From Agroathelia rolfsii (Eukaryota; Basidiomycota; Agaricomycetes; Amylocorticiales; Amylocorticiaceae), in NCBI GenBank assembly GCA_018343915.1, contig JABRWF010000003.1, positions 2,542,001 through 2,606,000 on the forward strand: DNA of 64,000 nucleotides, read 5' to 3'. Made by a program: the position numbers and the translations under genes. Below are positions 11,306 through 22,994 of the stretch, in pieces. How positions within the stretch are numbered: the stretch's first letter is position 1; the number at the start of each line of letters is the position of its first letter. Below the pieces are notes generated by a model, which saw only the letters and a list, made by a program, of their open reading frames with translations, was not told where the DNA came from and made no database searches.

Positions 11306-12029
11306 ATGGTCTCTGCCTTCCTCTCCGTCCTCGCCCTCGCTGCCTCTGCCTCTGCCTACCAGGTCATCCAGCCTTCCTCTTCTCAGGGCTGGAACACCTC
11401 TGGCCCCAACGTCCTCACCTGGGAGCGTGTCAGCACCGATTCCGCCAATTTTACTGCTGTCCTTGTCAACCAGGTACGTTGTTCTCATGCTTCAGATGTC
11501 AACATGCTCATAAATAGTTCCCTCCCCCCCCCCTATAGATTGATCAGGGCGTCCTCCCCAGTGGCAGCGAGGTGCTCATCGCCCTCGTCAACGGTTCTGC
11601 TGGCAGCGTCACTGTCAGTCCCCCTAGTGCTGGCTGGCCTGTCGGCTATGGTTTCCAGGTCAACATTGTCAAGGATGCCCAGGACCTGAACACCATCTTG
11701 GCTCAGAGGTGTGTAGCTATCTCATATAATTAGCTGAGGATAAGTAATCTGATATCAATGACTTGGTAATCTCCAGTGGTCAGTTCAACATCACCGACAC
11801 TGGCTCGCCCTCGACCACCACCTCTGGAACCACCACCAGCTCCTCTACTGCTACCAGCCAGGGCACCACGGCAGCCGCCACGACCGCCTCCAGCGGCGAC
11901 TTGAACCCCTCTTCGTCTTCTTCCGCTGTTGACTCTGCCCCAACCCACACCAACGCCGCCTTGCCTAGCCTCGGCATGCAGGCCGGCTTCGTTAGCGTCC
12001 TCGCCCTTCTCGGTGCCTTCCTTGCCTAA
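11306..12029 (+). CDS. Ser/Thr-rich GPI-anchored surface protein (Kre9/Knh1-like N-terminal domain)
   Basis: Three exons (11306-11473, 11539-11708, 11777-12029) give 196 residues. An N-terminal signal peptide (~17 residues, cleaved after 'ASASA') leads into an Ig-like domain. That domain has the 'GPNVLTWERVSTDSANF' and 'GYGFQVNIV' patterns of the fungal Kre9/Knh1-type family. A ~60-residue Thr/Ser-rich stalk follows, then a C-terminal hydrophobic tail ('AGFVSVLALLGAFLA') with small residues before it, the layout of a GPI-anchor signal. The mature protein is expected at the plasma membrane or cell wall and heavily O-glycosylated. Such proteins are abundant in basidiomycetes; a precise role is not known. 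Codon use is strongly C-biased and a TATA box precedes it, consistent with high expression. Confidence 0.85.
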
Positions 12030-12906
12030 GCGAGCTCCGCTCTAAACGCATGCGCTGGCTCAGAGATATCTTGTGCTCTTTTATGATAATTTGAGTCATT
12101 ATCATCGCCCTTTGCGACGAAGACACTGCACTACCATTTTTCACTACTCCTTGTTTTACGTTACCCAACCCACCCACAAACAGCCGAAATCCCCAACCTT
12201 GGACTGTACATTTTACTACCCTTTTTCTTCTTTTTCGCCTCTGGTTTTCCACGTTTATCGTTGATTTGTCCTACGTACCCCACCTTACGACAAGTTAGCG
12301 TCAGACGGACTGTAAATGGGCTCGTTTCCATTTCACCACGCATTGCCATGCATCACATAACAATTATGTCTGTTACCCATTTCTCCTTTTTTTTTTATTC
12401 CTTTATGTCTGAGGGTTTTATGTGGGAAGAGTGCAATGTACTCGATTTTTTTTTTCATAAATGTTCTTCGGGGCGGTATGGTACCTGAGGCCTGAGGTCT
12501 GAGAGGCTGCAAGTCGGTGATGTTGGGCGCTAAGGGTTAGGTTAGCGCATGATTATTGCGTACCTTGCAACCAGTTGATTGATTGATTGATTGATTGATT
12601 GAATGTATAGAGCGCATATACTCTAGTACTGTATAACCTAGAACTTACATGGCGCAACAACCCTCCGCTTGCTTACATGTCAAGTAAAATAAAATAAAAG
12701 GCTACTAATACAGAGCGAATATTTCACGACACCATAGATGTCTGATATTCGAATACTAGCCCGGAAAAAGCAAGGGGGAAAGGGTATTCATAAATCATGG
12801 ATCGTCATAATCATCATCATCATTATCATCGGGTTTCTTTTTTCCATTCGTCTCGCCATCCACCATCCTTCACTACCAATGGCATAGGCGTTTGTGCAAA
12901 GTCCGT
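12030..12906. other. Intergenic, 3' regions of convergent genes
   Basis: This is the spacer between the GPI-protein stop and the P450-1 stop. It holds T-rich 3'-UTR-like sequence, the tetranucleotide repeat listed separately and a short 'atc' run near 12805-12830. No gene was seen. Confidence 0.5.
12575..12602 (+). repeat. (TTGA)7 microsatellite
   Basis: Seven perfect tandem TTGA units in intergenic sequence; it starts right after 'ccag'. Confidence 0.9.
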
Positions 12907-15384
12907 TCAAATCTGACGCCGCCTAAACAACACCCTCGCAACAGGATTCGGCATCTGCGACGGGCCAACGTTCACATTCTGCGGGCGCACGCCATCAACC
13001 TCGGCTTTGACGTCGTAGGTGAGCACGAGATAGGCTAGCATCGCCTTGATCTCGTTGCCTGCGAAGAATCGGCCAGGACAGGCGTGTTTACCTGGATAAT
13101 TTACAGAAATAAAACGGATTAGATGAGATATAGACATATGGAGTATTAAGCACTGAGAATATCCACTCACCGTGCCCGAATGGAAGATAGCTCATATCGG
13201 TCGCCGTGAACTGCTGACGGAAGGAAGCCGGTGCGGCCGCCGATTCGTCCTGTTTCTCATGGTCGGCGGCGGCGACAACAGTGGCGAGCGCACGCTTATC
13301 CGAGAAACGGAACGGGTCGAGCGTCTTTGCCGCCTCGCCATAGATCGTCTCGTCCAAGTGATGCGCCACGGTGGGTGCGGCGAGGATGACACCTGCAGGG
13401 ATAGTCGTACCGTCGCTGAAGGTGTAAGGCTTCATCGATTTGCGCATAATGCTGACTATTTTAAAAGTAAGATTTTTTTGCTGACTGGTAGTGGTTTTGA
13501 AACTGTGCCGATGAAGCTTTTTTTTTTTTTTTACTTACGGCCATTGAAAGTATTCACCCGCGTAGACTCGCGCATGAACGAGTCGAGTTTGTATATCTTT
13601 GACATGGACATCTTGGACCATCCATGTTTCATAATCACCTCCTCGATTTCCTCTCGCAGGATGGATATCCAATACGGGTTGGCTGCTAGCGTGAAGAGCG
13701 CATGGGTAAACGTAGAGGAGGATGTGTGGATGGCGGCGAAATTGAGGTTCAGGATTCGAAGTGTGAGCTGTGTATGATATAAAGGGGGGGGGGATTTAAT
13801 ACACGAGTATGGAACGAAAAATAAATGCAAATATGCGTACATCGTAGTTTGAATAGTGTCTTTCGTCGCCATATGCGTAGTCTAAAAGCCACGACAGCAT
13901 ATCATTCTTTCACATACTCAGCGTTGGTGTCCATTTTTCATCAGCAACAGGCAAAAGATGGGGGACATACCGGTTTATCAGGATAATCTCTTCCATACTC
14001 CTCGATGAACGCCTTCCGTTTATTAATTTCGGGATCCAAGAGTTTCATTGTCCGGATGATGCTCTTCCGGACTGTTGTCACATAATTCCCGACAAGTCTG
14101 TATGCCCAAGGATGGACCAAACCGTCAGCTACTTGCATAATCACATATACAAAAAAAAAGAGGAAGGTTGTACGGTTTGAGAAGCATTGGGATCTTGTTA
14201 AGTAGATTCCGGCCATTAACAACATCTTTGGCAAAGTCGACTCCGCATTGAAGGTAGTCTTCGTTGCGGCCTAGAGGGAAAATTGCAATTGTAATCATTA
14301 GCTTCGTTATGATCCTTATTTCACGAAAAGGCATCAGTTACTCACACATAGGAAGCCCGATAAAGATTCTATTACTGGCACGCGAGACAATGTTCCTGGC
14401 GGTATCGAGAGCCGCAATTGGGGTCCAGTCAGCGGTCTTGGGAATGTAATCTGTTAATTTATAAAAGCCGGTGAATATAAATAGGATCGAAGATGGACTC
14501 CCGGGTAGGGCTGTAGATACACTTACCATCGAATGCGGCCACAATTTCATCATGTACACTGGGAAAGAGAGGACCCAGATTCTTGGTTAGGTTGCTTTTA
14601 ATGATTTCGGTTTGGTATGAATCGTGTATCAACTATGGGATTGCAAAGGCGCCAAGAGTCGGAATTAGAGATACAGAGAGGCCAATTCATCGTGCGTTTG
14701 CGAACCTCTTTTCCTAGTGTATATTCACCTTCAATGAGCTGATATATAGGTAGGTGGTGTTATTATTCCCAATTTAATAGAGCTAGCATGCATACACTCA
14801 CGGAAAAGATAGCATCTTCAAACGACATCTCTTCATCAGGAAGTCGGAGGAGTTCTCCAACCAACTTTGGCCCAGTAACAATAACTGTGAAATAGAACAG
14901 TAGTGGGCGCTAATGAGCGTCATGATGGAATAGTGGACAAGACCCAGCCATGAATTGAATAATATACCTATCCAGCGATCCGAGGCGGCAACTTTAAATA
15001 TCTTGCCAAAGTACTACACAGTATAGTTCGATTCAGTAAATCAATGGTATTAGTTTGATCGATTGCATTGACTTCACTTTATTATAGCCTTCTTGGAGCA
15101 TTATTCTAGAACTGTGCACGAAGCGGCGACTGCCCAAATAGCTCAGGATAGGGAGGGATGGACCGCCCACCGTGGGGATATGAGATAGCTAGGGCAAAAA
15201 ATCTGTAATTGCGTTGCAGCTTGGACAACACAGTGCAGAAGCTTGCCTTCCACCAATCCGAGAGGAGATACATTGTCATTGATAGCATGACAGAGCTAGC
15301 TATAGCGAAACGAAACACAGGATCATCATCCCATTTATTCCATGTTTGGTGCCATAGCGTAGCAGCCAGTCTAGAAAGAGACAT
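12907..15384 (-). CDS. Cytochrome P450, tandem copy 1
   Basis: About thirteen exons can be followed from ATG 15384 to stop 12907. A single N-terminal membrane helix ('ASSVMLSMTMYLLSDWW') precedes a proline-containing hinge ('LSHIPTVGGPSLP'). P450 hallmarks follow in order: the I-helix oxygen-binding region 'FAAIHTSSSTFTHAL', the K-helix ExxR in 'FMRESTR', and the haem loop 'FGHGKHACPGRFFA' split by an intron just before KHACPGRF. The whole chain is collinear with the neighbour at 16962-19423, including intron positions, so the two are tandem duplicates. No frame break was seen. The first intron begins with gc instead of gt (exon 1 ends at 15247). The substrate is unknown; the type resembles fungal P450s of secondary metabolism. 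I assign no CYP number. Confidence 0.9.
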
Positions 15385-15526
15385 AATGTCGAAAGTAGTG
15401 ATGAGTATCATACGCTCCTGCAGCACATGTTATATGTGGCCGATAAACAATTGACGGCCTAACAAGTCAGATGATCTCATTGAACAAAGAAGGAAGGGAA
15501 TTAATGATACCCATTGACACCGGTAA

Positions 15527-15542
15527 GCTCCTGACCTGCACA
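15527..15542 (-). promoter_or_regulatory. Upstream block shared by both tandem P450s (copy 1)
   Basis: The 16 nt GCTCCTGACCTGCACA (plus-strand reading) is identical to 19584-19599. Both copies lie about 145-160 nt before the respective ATG. This fits a retained core-promoter or operator element, or simply an unmutated patch of the duplication. Confidence 0.4.
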
Positions 15543-16054
15543 TGAGGTATGCCGCTCAGGCGTTTAGGTAATGACTATGACACACCCCTATATATTAGTC
15601 ACCATTTTTCGTTCGAACATCCCCTTTCGGACGCCGAGACGAATTATCTGATGGATTATTCTCCTGGAGTGTGCGATAGTAGTTTGATATTATGATCGGA
15701 CTTGCACTCCTATGCGCCTTCGAGAAGTTTGTTTTCTCGACTTTGTTCCCAAAGTGAACCAAATTCGTGACTTCGTTTGATGGTTGTGCTATGACATTTG
15801 GTTGTAAGTCGTCTCTCGAGCATTAACGATGTTTGCGAGGAACCCTGAAGTAAAACCCTACGGAACAACTTAAACATCTCATACATCTCGCCCTCGGAGC
15901 TCCAAACGTGGCTCTTGCATGCTTACACTTTGAAAAGCTTGAAAGCCAACTTGAAATGTGAGGCGCGTGAGGCCTGATATTTCCATACAGTATGAGTTTT
16001 GAACGTTTTGATTGAAATGCTGCTAGCCCCAAGAACCTAGTATTTCCGGCCTTT

Positions 16055-16705
16055 TTCAGGAATCGATAGCTTCACTAGCAAAGACGCCCGTCAATGCATG
16101 TTGTACGTTTGAGGAGTTTATACTACTTATAACTGTGAAAATCGAGAGGCTATAGGTTTATGACCAAGACCTTATTAGGCCTGATCTTTCAATTGTCAGC
16201 TAAGAGCTTCAAAAAAGAATTGGAATATGAGCAAGGTAGAAATATATTCCAAGGATAGGCATAAGACCGTTCTTCGCTCTCAGCTTCCATTAACGTGATT
16301 TTGGAGACACTAAACCTAAACCGACTATCTGAGACGTAATACCCACACTGCACCATCTCTTTTATCTCAGCAGGTGGCTCCTTTCTCCTGAGCCTGCTAT
16401 TACTGATGAGCTTTGAAGCATATATCTCAAGCCTGAAGAGTCCTGTCAGGAGTTCGACCTTCTTAGTAAAACGTAAACGTACGCTCCGTGACCATCCCAC
16501 GAGGGTTTTCTCATGATTTTCTGTAGTATTTTCGTCGCCGTGACCCCTTCACTTATCATTTGATCCCCTCTCATCTTATAGAATCCGAAGGCCTTGAGCT
16601 TATCCGGAAAGATCCTAACGCCAGGCAGTCAGTCGGTACATCGATACCCCTACGATCAGCTTGGTCCACTCCGATCCTATATCTATCCCTATTTAATGAT
16701 AATGC
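16055..16705 (-). repeat. Dispersed ~0.63 kb repeat, copy 2 (inverted)
   Basis: Read on the minus strand this matches 8508-9135 with indels and substitutions. A ~104-codon open frame across it (16189-16500) covers conserved blocks. The corresponding frame in copy 1 is broken, so coding potential is doubtful. It sits between the two P450 genes. Confidence 0.7.
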
Positions 16706-16961
16706 CCCAACTGGGTAATATATCCATACTCTCTAGACAGTCCAAGGAAGATAGAAAGAGCAAAAGTTGGGGATCACTTTTGTAGCAAAATAGACATGAC
16801 ACAATCTACATTGAATACCTGCAGAAGAAGAAAAGAAATGGAGGGAAAAAAAAAAAAGAACCGGGGAATCCCAAAACGTATCTATGTCAATATCATTACC
16901 ATCATCACAATCGTTATCATTACACATGTGCCCATTATTACTTGAAAAAAAGGGTCAATTG

Positions 16962-19423
16962 TCAGGTCTGGCGCTGCCTAAACAGCACTTTTGCGATAGG
17001 ATTCGGCATCTGTGATGCGGCATTATACACATTTTCGGGGCGCACACCATCAATCTCGGTCTTGACATCGTAATTGAGCAAGAGATGGGCGAGCATCGTC
17101 TTTATCTCGTTGCCTGCGAAGAAGCGGCCTGGACAGGCATGTTTTCCTGATTATTTTGGAAAGCGACGAAGAGAAAAGGAGTGGAATGACGATTAGTAGG
17201 CGATTCATTTTTTTTTTCCAAAAAATAATGAATGAATGAAATATAGCATCCACTCACCATGCCCAAACGGAAGATACGTCAGATCAGTCGCCGTAAATTG
17301 CTCGCGGAATGAGGGTGACCCAGAGGAAGAGTTGGCAGCGGCGGCGTCGTTTAGCGCACGCTTGTCCGAGAAACGGAAAGGGTCGAGGGTCTGTGCCGCT
17401 TCGCCGTAAATGGCCTCGTCCATGTGGTGTGCCGTCGTAGGAGCGGCAATGATGACACCAGCCGGGATAGTCGTGCCATCGCTGAATGTGTACGCTTTTT
17501 TCGACAAGCGCAGGATGCTCACTAGGAAAGAAGGGATAGATAAGTCATGTTGATTATTCATGATCAATAATCTTTCTCAGTCCTAGATAATACGCACATC
17601 CATTGAAGGTATTCACCCTTGTCGATTCGCGCATGAATGAGTCGAGTTTGTGCATCCTCCCCATGGTCACCTTGGACCATCCATGCTTCCTGATTACTTC
17701 CTCAACTTCGTCTCGTAAGATCTGGATCCAGTGGGGGTTTGCTGCTAGAGTGTAGAGTGCGTGTGTAAACGTAGAGGTGGATGTGTGAATGGCGGCGAAA
17801 TTGAGGTTCAAGATGCGGAGCGTAAGCTACCGATGTTGCGGAGGATAATAAGGTAATGAAAATATCAATTTATCATCATCGGGGAAATTATGGATGAGTC
17901 CATGAAACGAACTTACATCGTAATTAGTATAACGCTTTTCATCACCATATGAGAAATCCAATAGCCAGGACAACATGTCATTCTTTTTGGATATTATACA
18001 AAGTTCCGTTTCTGTCAGCGAAAGAAACCAGAAGACGGGGGAAAAAAAGTAGAATCACCGGTTTGTCAGGATAGTCTAGACCGTACTCCTCAATAAGTGC
18101 CTTGCGTTTATTGATTTCGGGATCCAGTAGTTTTACGGTTCGCTTGATGCTCTTCTGAACGGTCGTCACGTAATTCCCAACAATCCTATGTATGTACGCA
18201 TGCATGGGAGTGAGAGAAAGTCGATGATCCCCAGTGCGAGAGAAGGCTCACGGTTTGAGTAGCACTGGAACTTTGCTCAGGAAGAGCTGACTGTCAACAA
18301 CATCTGTTGCAAAATCAATGCCGCATTGAAAGTAATCTTCGTCGCGGCCTTAACGCGAACGTATTCAGAAATAAGGGGCAAGTATCAAGACATAGGGGCG
18401 AAGAGAGCCGAAGCACTCACAAACAGGGAGACCAACAAACACTCTGTTACTGGCGCGCGAGACTATTTTCCTTACAACGTCGAGGGCAGCAATTGGGGTC
18501 CACTCAGAAGTTTTTGGAATGTAGTCTGTTGTTCCAGAAAAAGAATGAGCATTGATCAAGACAGACAGTATGTATGGCAATAGGTGCATTTACCATCGAA
18601 AGCAGCTATAATTTCATCATGCACGCTTGGGAAAAGAGGGCCTAAATTTTTGGTCAAGTTCCCTTTAATGATTTCGTTCTGATATGAATCATGTAGCAAC
18701 TGGGAGATCGAAATTGAGCAGATAGCGTCAGAAGATGGCAAGGAGAGTATGTGAGGCTTTCACTGACCTCTTTTCCGAGTGTATATTCAGCCTCCATAAG
18801 CTTAAGTGAGGAAGAAGAACATAAAAATCCGGTTTTGGGACACGTGAGAAGGTACTAGTCCACCCACAGAGAAAACGGCTTCTTGAAATGACATCTCCTC
18901 ATCGGGCATACGGAGCAGCTCCCCAACTAATTGGGGTCCGGTGACAATCACTATGGAATGATCAACATAGGCGTCTTGATAAAGTGTTGAAGACCGAGAA
19001 CACATACCCATCCAGCGGTCCGATATGGCAATTTTGAATATTTTGCCGAAGTACTGAATTGCGATTCAATCTATGAGCCCGGTCACTATTATAAAAATAT
19101 CTTGGCTTATTTACTGTATTATAACCCTCCTGGAGGATTGATTTAGCGCTATGCACATAGCGGTGACCACCCAGATAGCTGAGGATAGGAAGGGACGGTC
19201 CGCCCACGGTAGGAATGTGAGAAAGCTAGTGCCCGCATGTATTGAGCTTGAATTCTAGTATTTGGACAGCTCAATGTGGTAACAGTCTTACCTTCCACCA
19301 GTCCGAAAGAAGGTGAGTAGCTATCAAGGCCCCGATAGAAATAACGAGGACAAAGCGCAAAGAGGAATAACTATCCCAGTTCATCCATAACTCTTGCAGA
19401 TGAGGAACGGTAGCCAATGTCAT
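16962..19423 (-). CDS. Cytochrome P450, tandem copy 2
   Basis: The exons run from ATG 19423 ('MTLATVPHLQELW') to stop 16962. An N-terminal membrane helix ('VLVISIGALIATHLLSDWW') and the hinge 'LSHIPTVGGPSLP' lead into the same domain order as copy 1. That order is the I-helix 'FAAIHTSTSTFTHAL', the K-helix 'FMRESTR' and the haem-thiolate loop 'FGHGKHACPGRFFA'. Intron positions match copy 1, but the first intron has a normal gt donor. Copy 2 has a shorter, Ser/Ala-rich loop before the haem region ('AAAANSSSGS'). No stop or frameshift was seen, so both copies appear functional. A monooxygenase at the ER membrane is expected, dependent on P450 reductase; the substrate is unknown. Confidence 0.9.
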
Positions 19424-20660
19424 GATGTCGGGGGGATGATCTGTCGGTGACCCTAAACAATCTTTTCCTGAGCAGATGTATATATATGACAGCAGGAAAT
19501 AACACGGTTAGTCAGGTGATTTCTATCGACGATCCGAAGGAGATGAAGGGAAGATATGTTGATGGCCCATTGAGCGCCTGTGGGCTCCTGACCTGCACAA
19601 TACACACATGAGGTCTTTTGCTTACCGGGTAGTAATTCATTTTGGCTCCTTAGCATTCAGTTCCCCTTTCAACCCCTGTCGAACATTGTAAAATTAACAA
19701 TACAATGAAGACGCGCGTATGATAGCGGGCTGAGGAAGATCGGAGTTGCGACCAAACTCCCTCGAGAAGATTCATTAAACTCTAGAAATCAGAAAATTTA
19801 GGCAGCTGCTTGTGTGAGCTCTAGTTCAATACATTTCTTGCATGTGTGCCATAGCTATATTCCAACGGGACTAGACTTTTTTGTTCATGATGGACGTCAT
19901 ATAAGCCTTTCTAGTAAAGAACAGACAACCGTGTGCTCAGTTCCGTGGACTTCTATTGAAACTTAAGATTACGGGTCATATATGTTCTAGTGGATCTATC
20001 CGTGATAAGAAAATTATATGAATCTTGGATGTAGAGTTCTGCGCAGATGTTCGACTCGCGCACATGTTAAGCGCTAAGCTTCCGAGTCGAATCTCAGTGA
20101 CTTCAGTATCCGAGTGAATTGCAGAGGACGAGGCTGGTTCAACCCCAAGATCAACACGATACGATGATAAGGTTTGCCAAGTATCGACATGAACCGTGCT
20201 AGGTTAGTGTTATCGAGTGTAGTCAAAGCAAGAGCATGTTGATGTCACATTGCACCCTGTAACGATTCTTATTTGATGACTCGGAATCGAGTCCGTACTA
20301 GTTGCCTTTCTTTCCTTTTCCGTAAAAGAGACGTCAAAGCTTGGTATAAGACACATGTAAAGTAGCATTCTGATACAATCATGCTTTAAGGCCTAAGACA
20401 GACAAATGGAAAGAACAAGAAACAAGTCAAATGACATATAATATAAAAGTTGACAACAGACAAAGGAAAATCCGTTCGAGAGGGGCTGAAACAAAAAGAA
20501 CAAGAAAATAAAAAACAAAATAATAAAAAAAGAACAAACACCGTGGCGCCGGCATATTTCGGAGCGAATCAAATCAAGATCTGGCCTGTCATTACTTAGA
20601 CTCAATAACATGTGGAAAATAGGTATGAGTATGGAAACTCACATACTGAAGCAACAAGGC
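19424..20660. other. Intergenic, ~1.2 kb without a gene
   Basis: This is the upstream region of P450 copy 2 (including the shared block at 19584-19599) and the 3' side of the mucin-like gene. A strongly A-rich tract (20490-20535) marks the latter end. No coding or RNA gene is recognised. Confidence 0.5.
19584..19599 (-). promoter_or_regulatory. Upstream block shared by both tandem P450s (copy 2)
   Basis: Identical to 15527-15542; it lies about 160 nt upstream of the copy-2 ATG. Confidence 0.4.
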
Positions 20661-22128
20661 CTACGCCTGGGAGGTCAAGTTGTCTGCGCCATAGAAAGAA
20701 TCAATAGTGGGAGCAAGGCGAGAGTGACGTGCGTTGTCCGTATCCTGAGCATATGGCTGTGCTGACAAGTCATCATACTGAGTATATGCGTCGTAAGCCA
20801 TATCCTGGGCAGCCGGATACTGCCGCTCCTGGACATGGTAATCCACAGCATAACCATACTGAGCCTCGGGAATACTGATAGCCCGAGGCTGACCAGCGTA
20901 ATTATATTCCTCAGGCTGTTGGATTGAATCAACAAGAGGAACAGGCTCGGGCGGATAATCGAGACCATATGCCGCATAGTTATTCTGCTCAAATCCATAA
21001 TGGACATCGCGAGAGGGGTAGCTATTTTCGAGTTGCGGGACAGTCATAGCTTTCTCTGTGAGGTCCGGATCCGCACTCTCACGACTGTCAGCGCCGTAGG
21101 TGTCAGAACGCTGCAAGGTTTGCTCGTTCGTACCAAAGAAAGCCTCGTCATCGATATCATAACGAGCTTTTCGGCGGCGGATGTTCCAGAAGGCGAGACC
21201 CGCGAGACCAGCCGCAACCACTAGTGCAACAGTGACAAAGGTGCCAGCGACTGCCCCCTTATTGGACCAGAAGCTGATATGATATTCTTATTAGTGAAAA
21301 TTTTTCATGAGCTGGAAGATATGAAACTGACCTCTTTGATGCAGAGGCCGTCAAAATAGCTGTTTGGGTAGCAGATACCGTAGCAGATGACAACGGGGTA
21401 TCTTGCGCAAATGTACTCGTATAGAAGACAGTGGACAGTCCGTTGTTGTGAGTCTCGGTGAGTGGAATGACGGTAATGGTCGGTGTCGTCGCTGTCGCCG
21501 GGATCAATATCAGGGAAGACGTCGATGAATGGCTGCATGATAGTCAGTTTCAGGTTGCAATCAACAACAGGTCAATCTACCTGCTGCTCTCATGGCTGAA
21601 AGAAGAGGAAACTGAAGTTATCGTGGAAGAGGCAGGGCCAGATATAGTAGATTCAACCCCCTCCAGAGTCGTGCCGGAAGATTGCGTAGTGGATAAAGTT
21701 GGGGCAACGGACACAATCGACGAGGATGCAGAAGTGGAGGTGGCGGTCGAGGAGGTGGTGATACTTGGCGTGCTTGATACCGTGGATGAACTGTCCGATT
21801 CAGTCGAAGACGTCTGGGTAGATGTCTCCGATGTGGTGATAGTTGACGTCGTCACAGCTGTAGAAGTACTCGAGGTGCTTGTCGACTCGAAAACTGAAGA
21901 TGATGTTGATGTTTGTGAAGGGGTAGATATAGATGTAAAGGAGGTCGGGGATGTGAAGCCGGTTCCCGAAGACTGCGTGCCATCGAAACTTGAAGGGGGT
22001 GGAGGGTCGCGCTTTTTCAAGGCATTGGAAGGACTGGCATGTACAGAGACAGTGAAAGATAGAACGATAAGGAAGGCAAGTGAAAAGAGAGTAAGAATGC
22101 GACCCGCGCAGGACGACGGGTGAGGCAT
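20661..22128 (-). CDS. Mucin-like single-pass membrane protein, possible surface sensor
   Basis: Three exons (22128-21581, 21532-21332, 21273-20661) give 453 residues. The layout is a signal peptide (hydrophobic 'LFSLAFLIVLSFTVSVHA'), a ~230-residue Ser/Thr-rich ectodomain and one membrane helix ('VTVALVVAAGLAGLAFWNI'). A basic stop-transfer follows ('RRRKARYD'), then a ~165-residue acidic, Tyr-rich cytosolic tail. No WSC or other globular domain is visible. The architecture is like yeast Mid2/Mtl1-type cell-wall stress sensors. In basidiomycetes many such proteins share the 'SNKGAVAGTF' lead into the helix but have no assigned role. The many Tyr residues in the tail (YAAYGLDYPPEP, DAYTQYDD) could be docking sites; that is inference. 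Confidence 0.75.
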
Positions 22129-22994
22129 AGCTTGAAGAGTTATGAGTGGTGAGGAGTTTACTCGACTTCTTGTCGCCCTCCTCGTCGTCGTCGTTGTTCA
22201 AAGTAATTTGAGACGAGAAGACAACGGGGGCTGACAGGAATATCCGCCTCCCGACCTTCGGATCTAGTATGGCTTGATATAGCCGCAGACATCATAATTG
22301 TGTGGCTGTGCCGTCCCTTTCGGCAAAAAGCCTTGATTATGACGGATTCTGCCACCCGTTTCGCCACATTTTTGGATCCTGACAACTTGAAGAATTGTCC
22401 TTTCGTAAATCAATATACACATTTGTACTTACTTGCATACAACTCCTCAGCCTACGATGGTATGTGCATATGAGTTCGGAATTGCGGCTGTTTCCATCGG
22501 CCTGATCGTCATACTTGATGGGGTTGCACATGGTGCCTCCAGCACCGATACTAAGCCTATGCTATTGGCACCGGACTAGTGCCTGTGAACTTGGGAAAAC
22601 ATCAAGGAAAAACTGGCTCGGCGACCCAGAGTATCTCTTAAGCCAATTACTTTGGTAAGTTAAAATTAACGAATCCTGGTACATGTATGTACATATTATT
22701 CCTTATCTCGCTTCCTCTACTTTAAACAGCCGTGAGACAATTCACTTATGACTCACGGGATTTACGGGGTAGTGGGCACCAATCAGCGTAGACTGATGAT
22801 ACATCGATGATGATTGATGTCAGCTGGGGCATCTTTCCAAATATCCCAGAGCAGTGCTAGTGTTATCATGAAATTCCCCCAGACGTGTGCAGGCCTGCTA
22901 GGCACAGTGATAATCTCACAGCTTAATTACGTGCTAATAGTAAATATTTTTATTCTACACTCTTAACAATTCCCTGGCATTTGATAGATAACCC
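22129..22994. other. Intergenic, no gene seen
   Basis: This is the upstream region of the mucin-like gene and the 3' side of P450-3. Open frames are short, overlap on both strands and show no family content. Confidence 0.5.

Larger units (their letters stand above)
15385..16961. other. Spacer between tandem P450 genes
   Basis: Near 15527-15542 lies a 16-nt block shared with the upstream region of P450 copy 2. The middle contains only short open frames (for example 15823-16032 minus). Repeat copy 2 occupies 16055-16705. The rest is AT-rich sequence just downstream of P450 copy 2. Confidence 0.5.

Noticed and set aside
16189..16500. 104-codon frame as a gene
   Set aside because: It lies within the dispersed repeat, and the aligned copy at 8.5-9.1 kb does not keep the frame.
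20060..20160. Possible tRNA B-box ('ggttcaaccc' near 20135)
   Set aside because: No matching A-box at the right distance and no cloverleaf stems could be formed.
21458..22123. 221-codon plus-strand frame rich in Asp, Glu and Val
   Set aside because: Mirror of the Ser/Thr repeats in the mucin-like gene on the other strand; the minus reading has signal peptide, membrane helix and clean introns.
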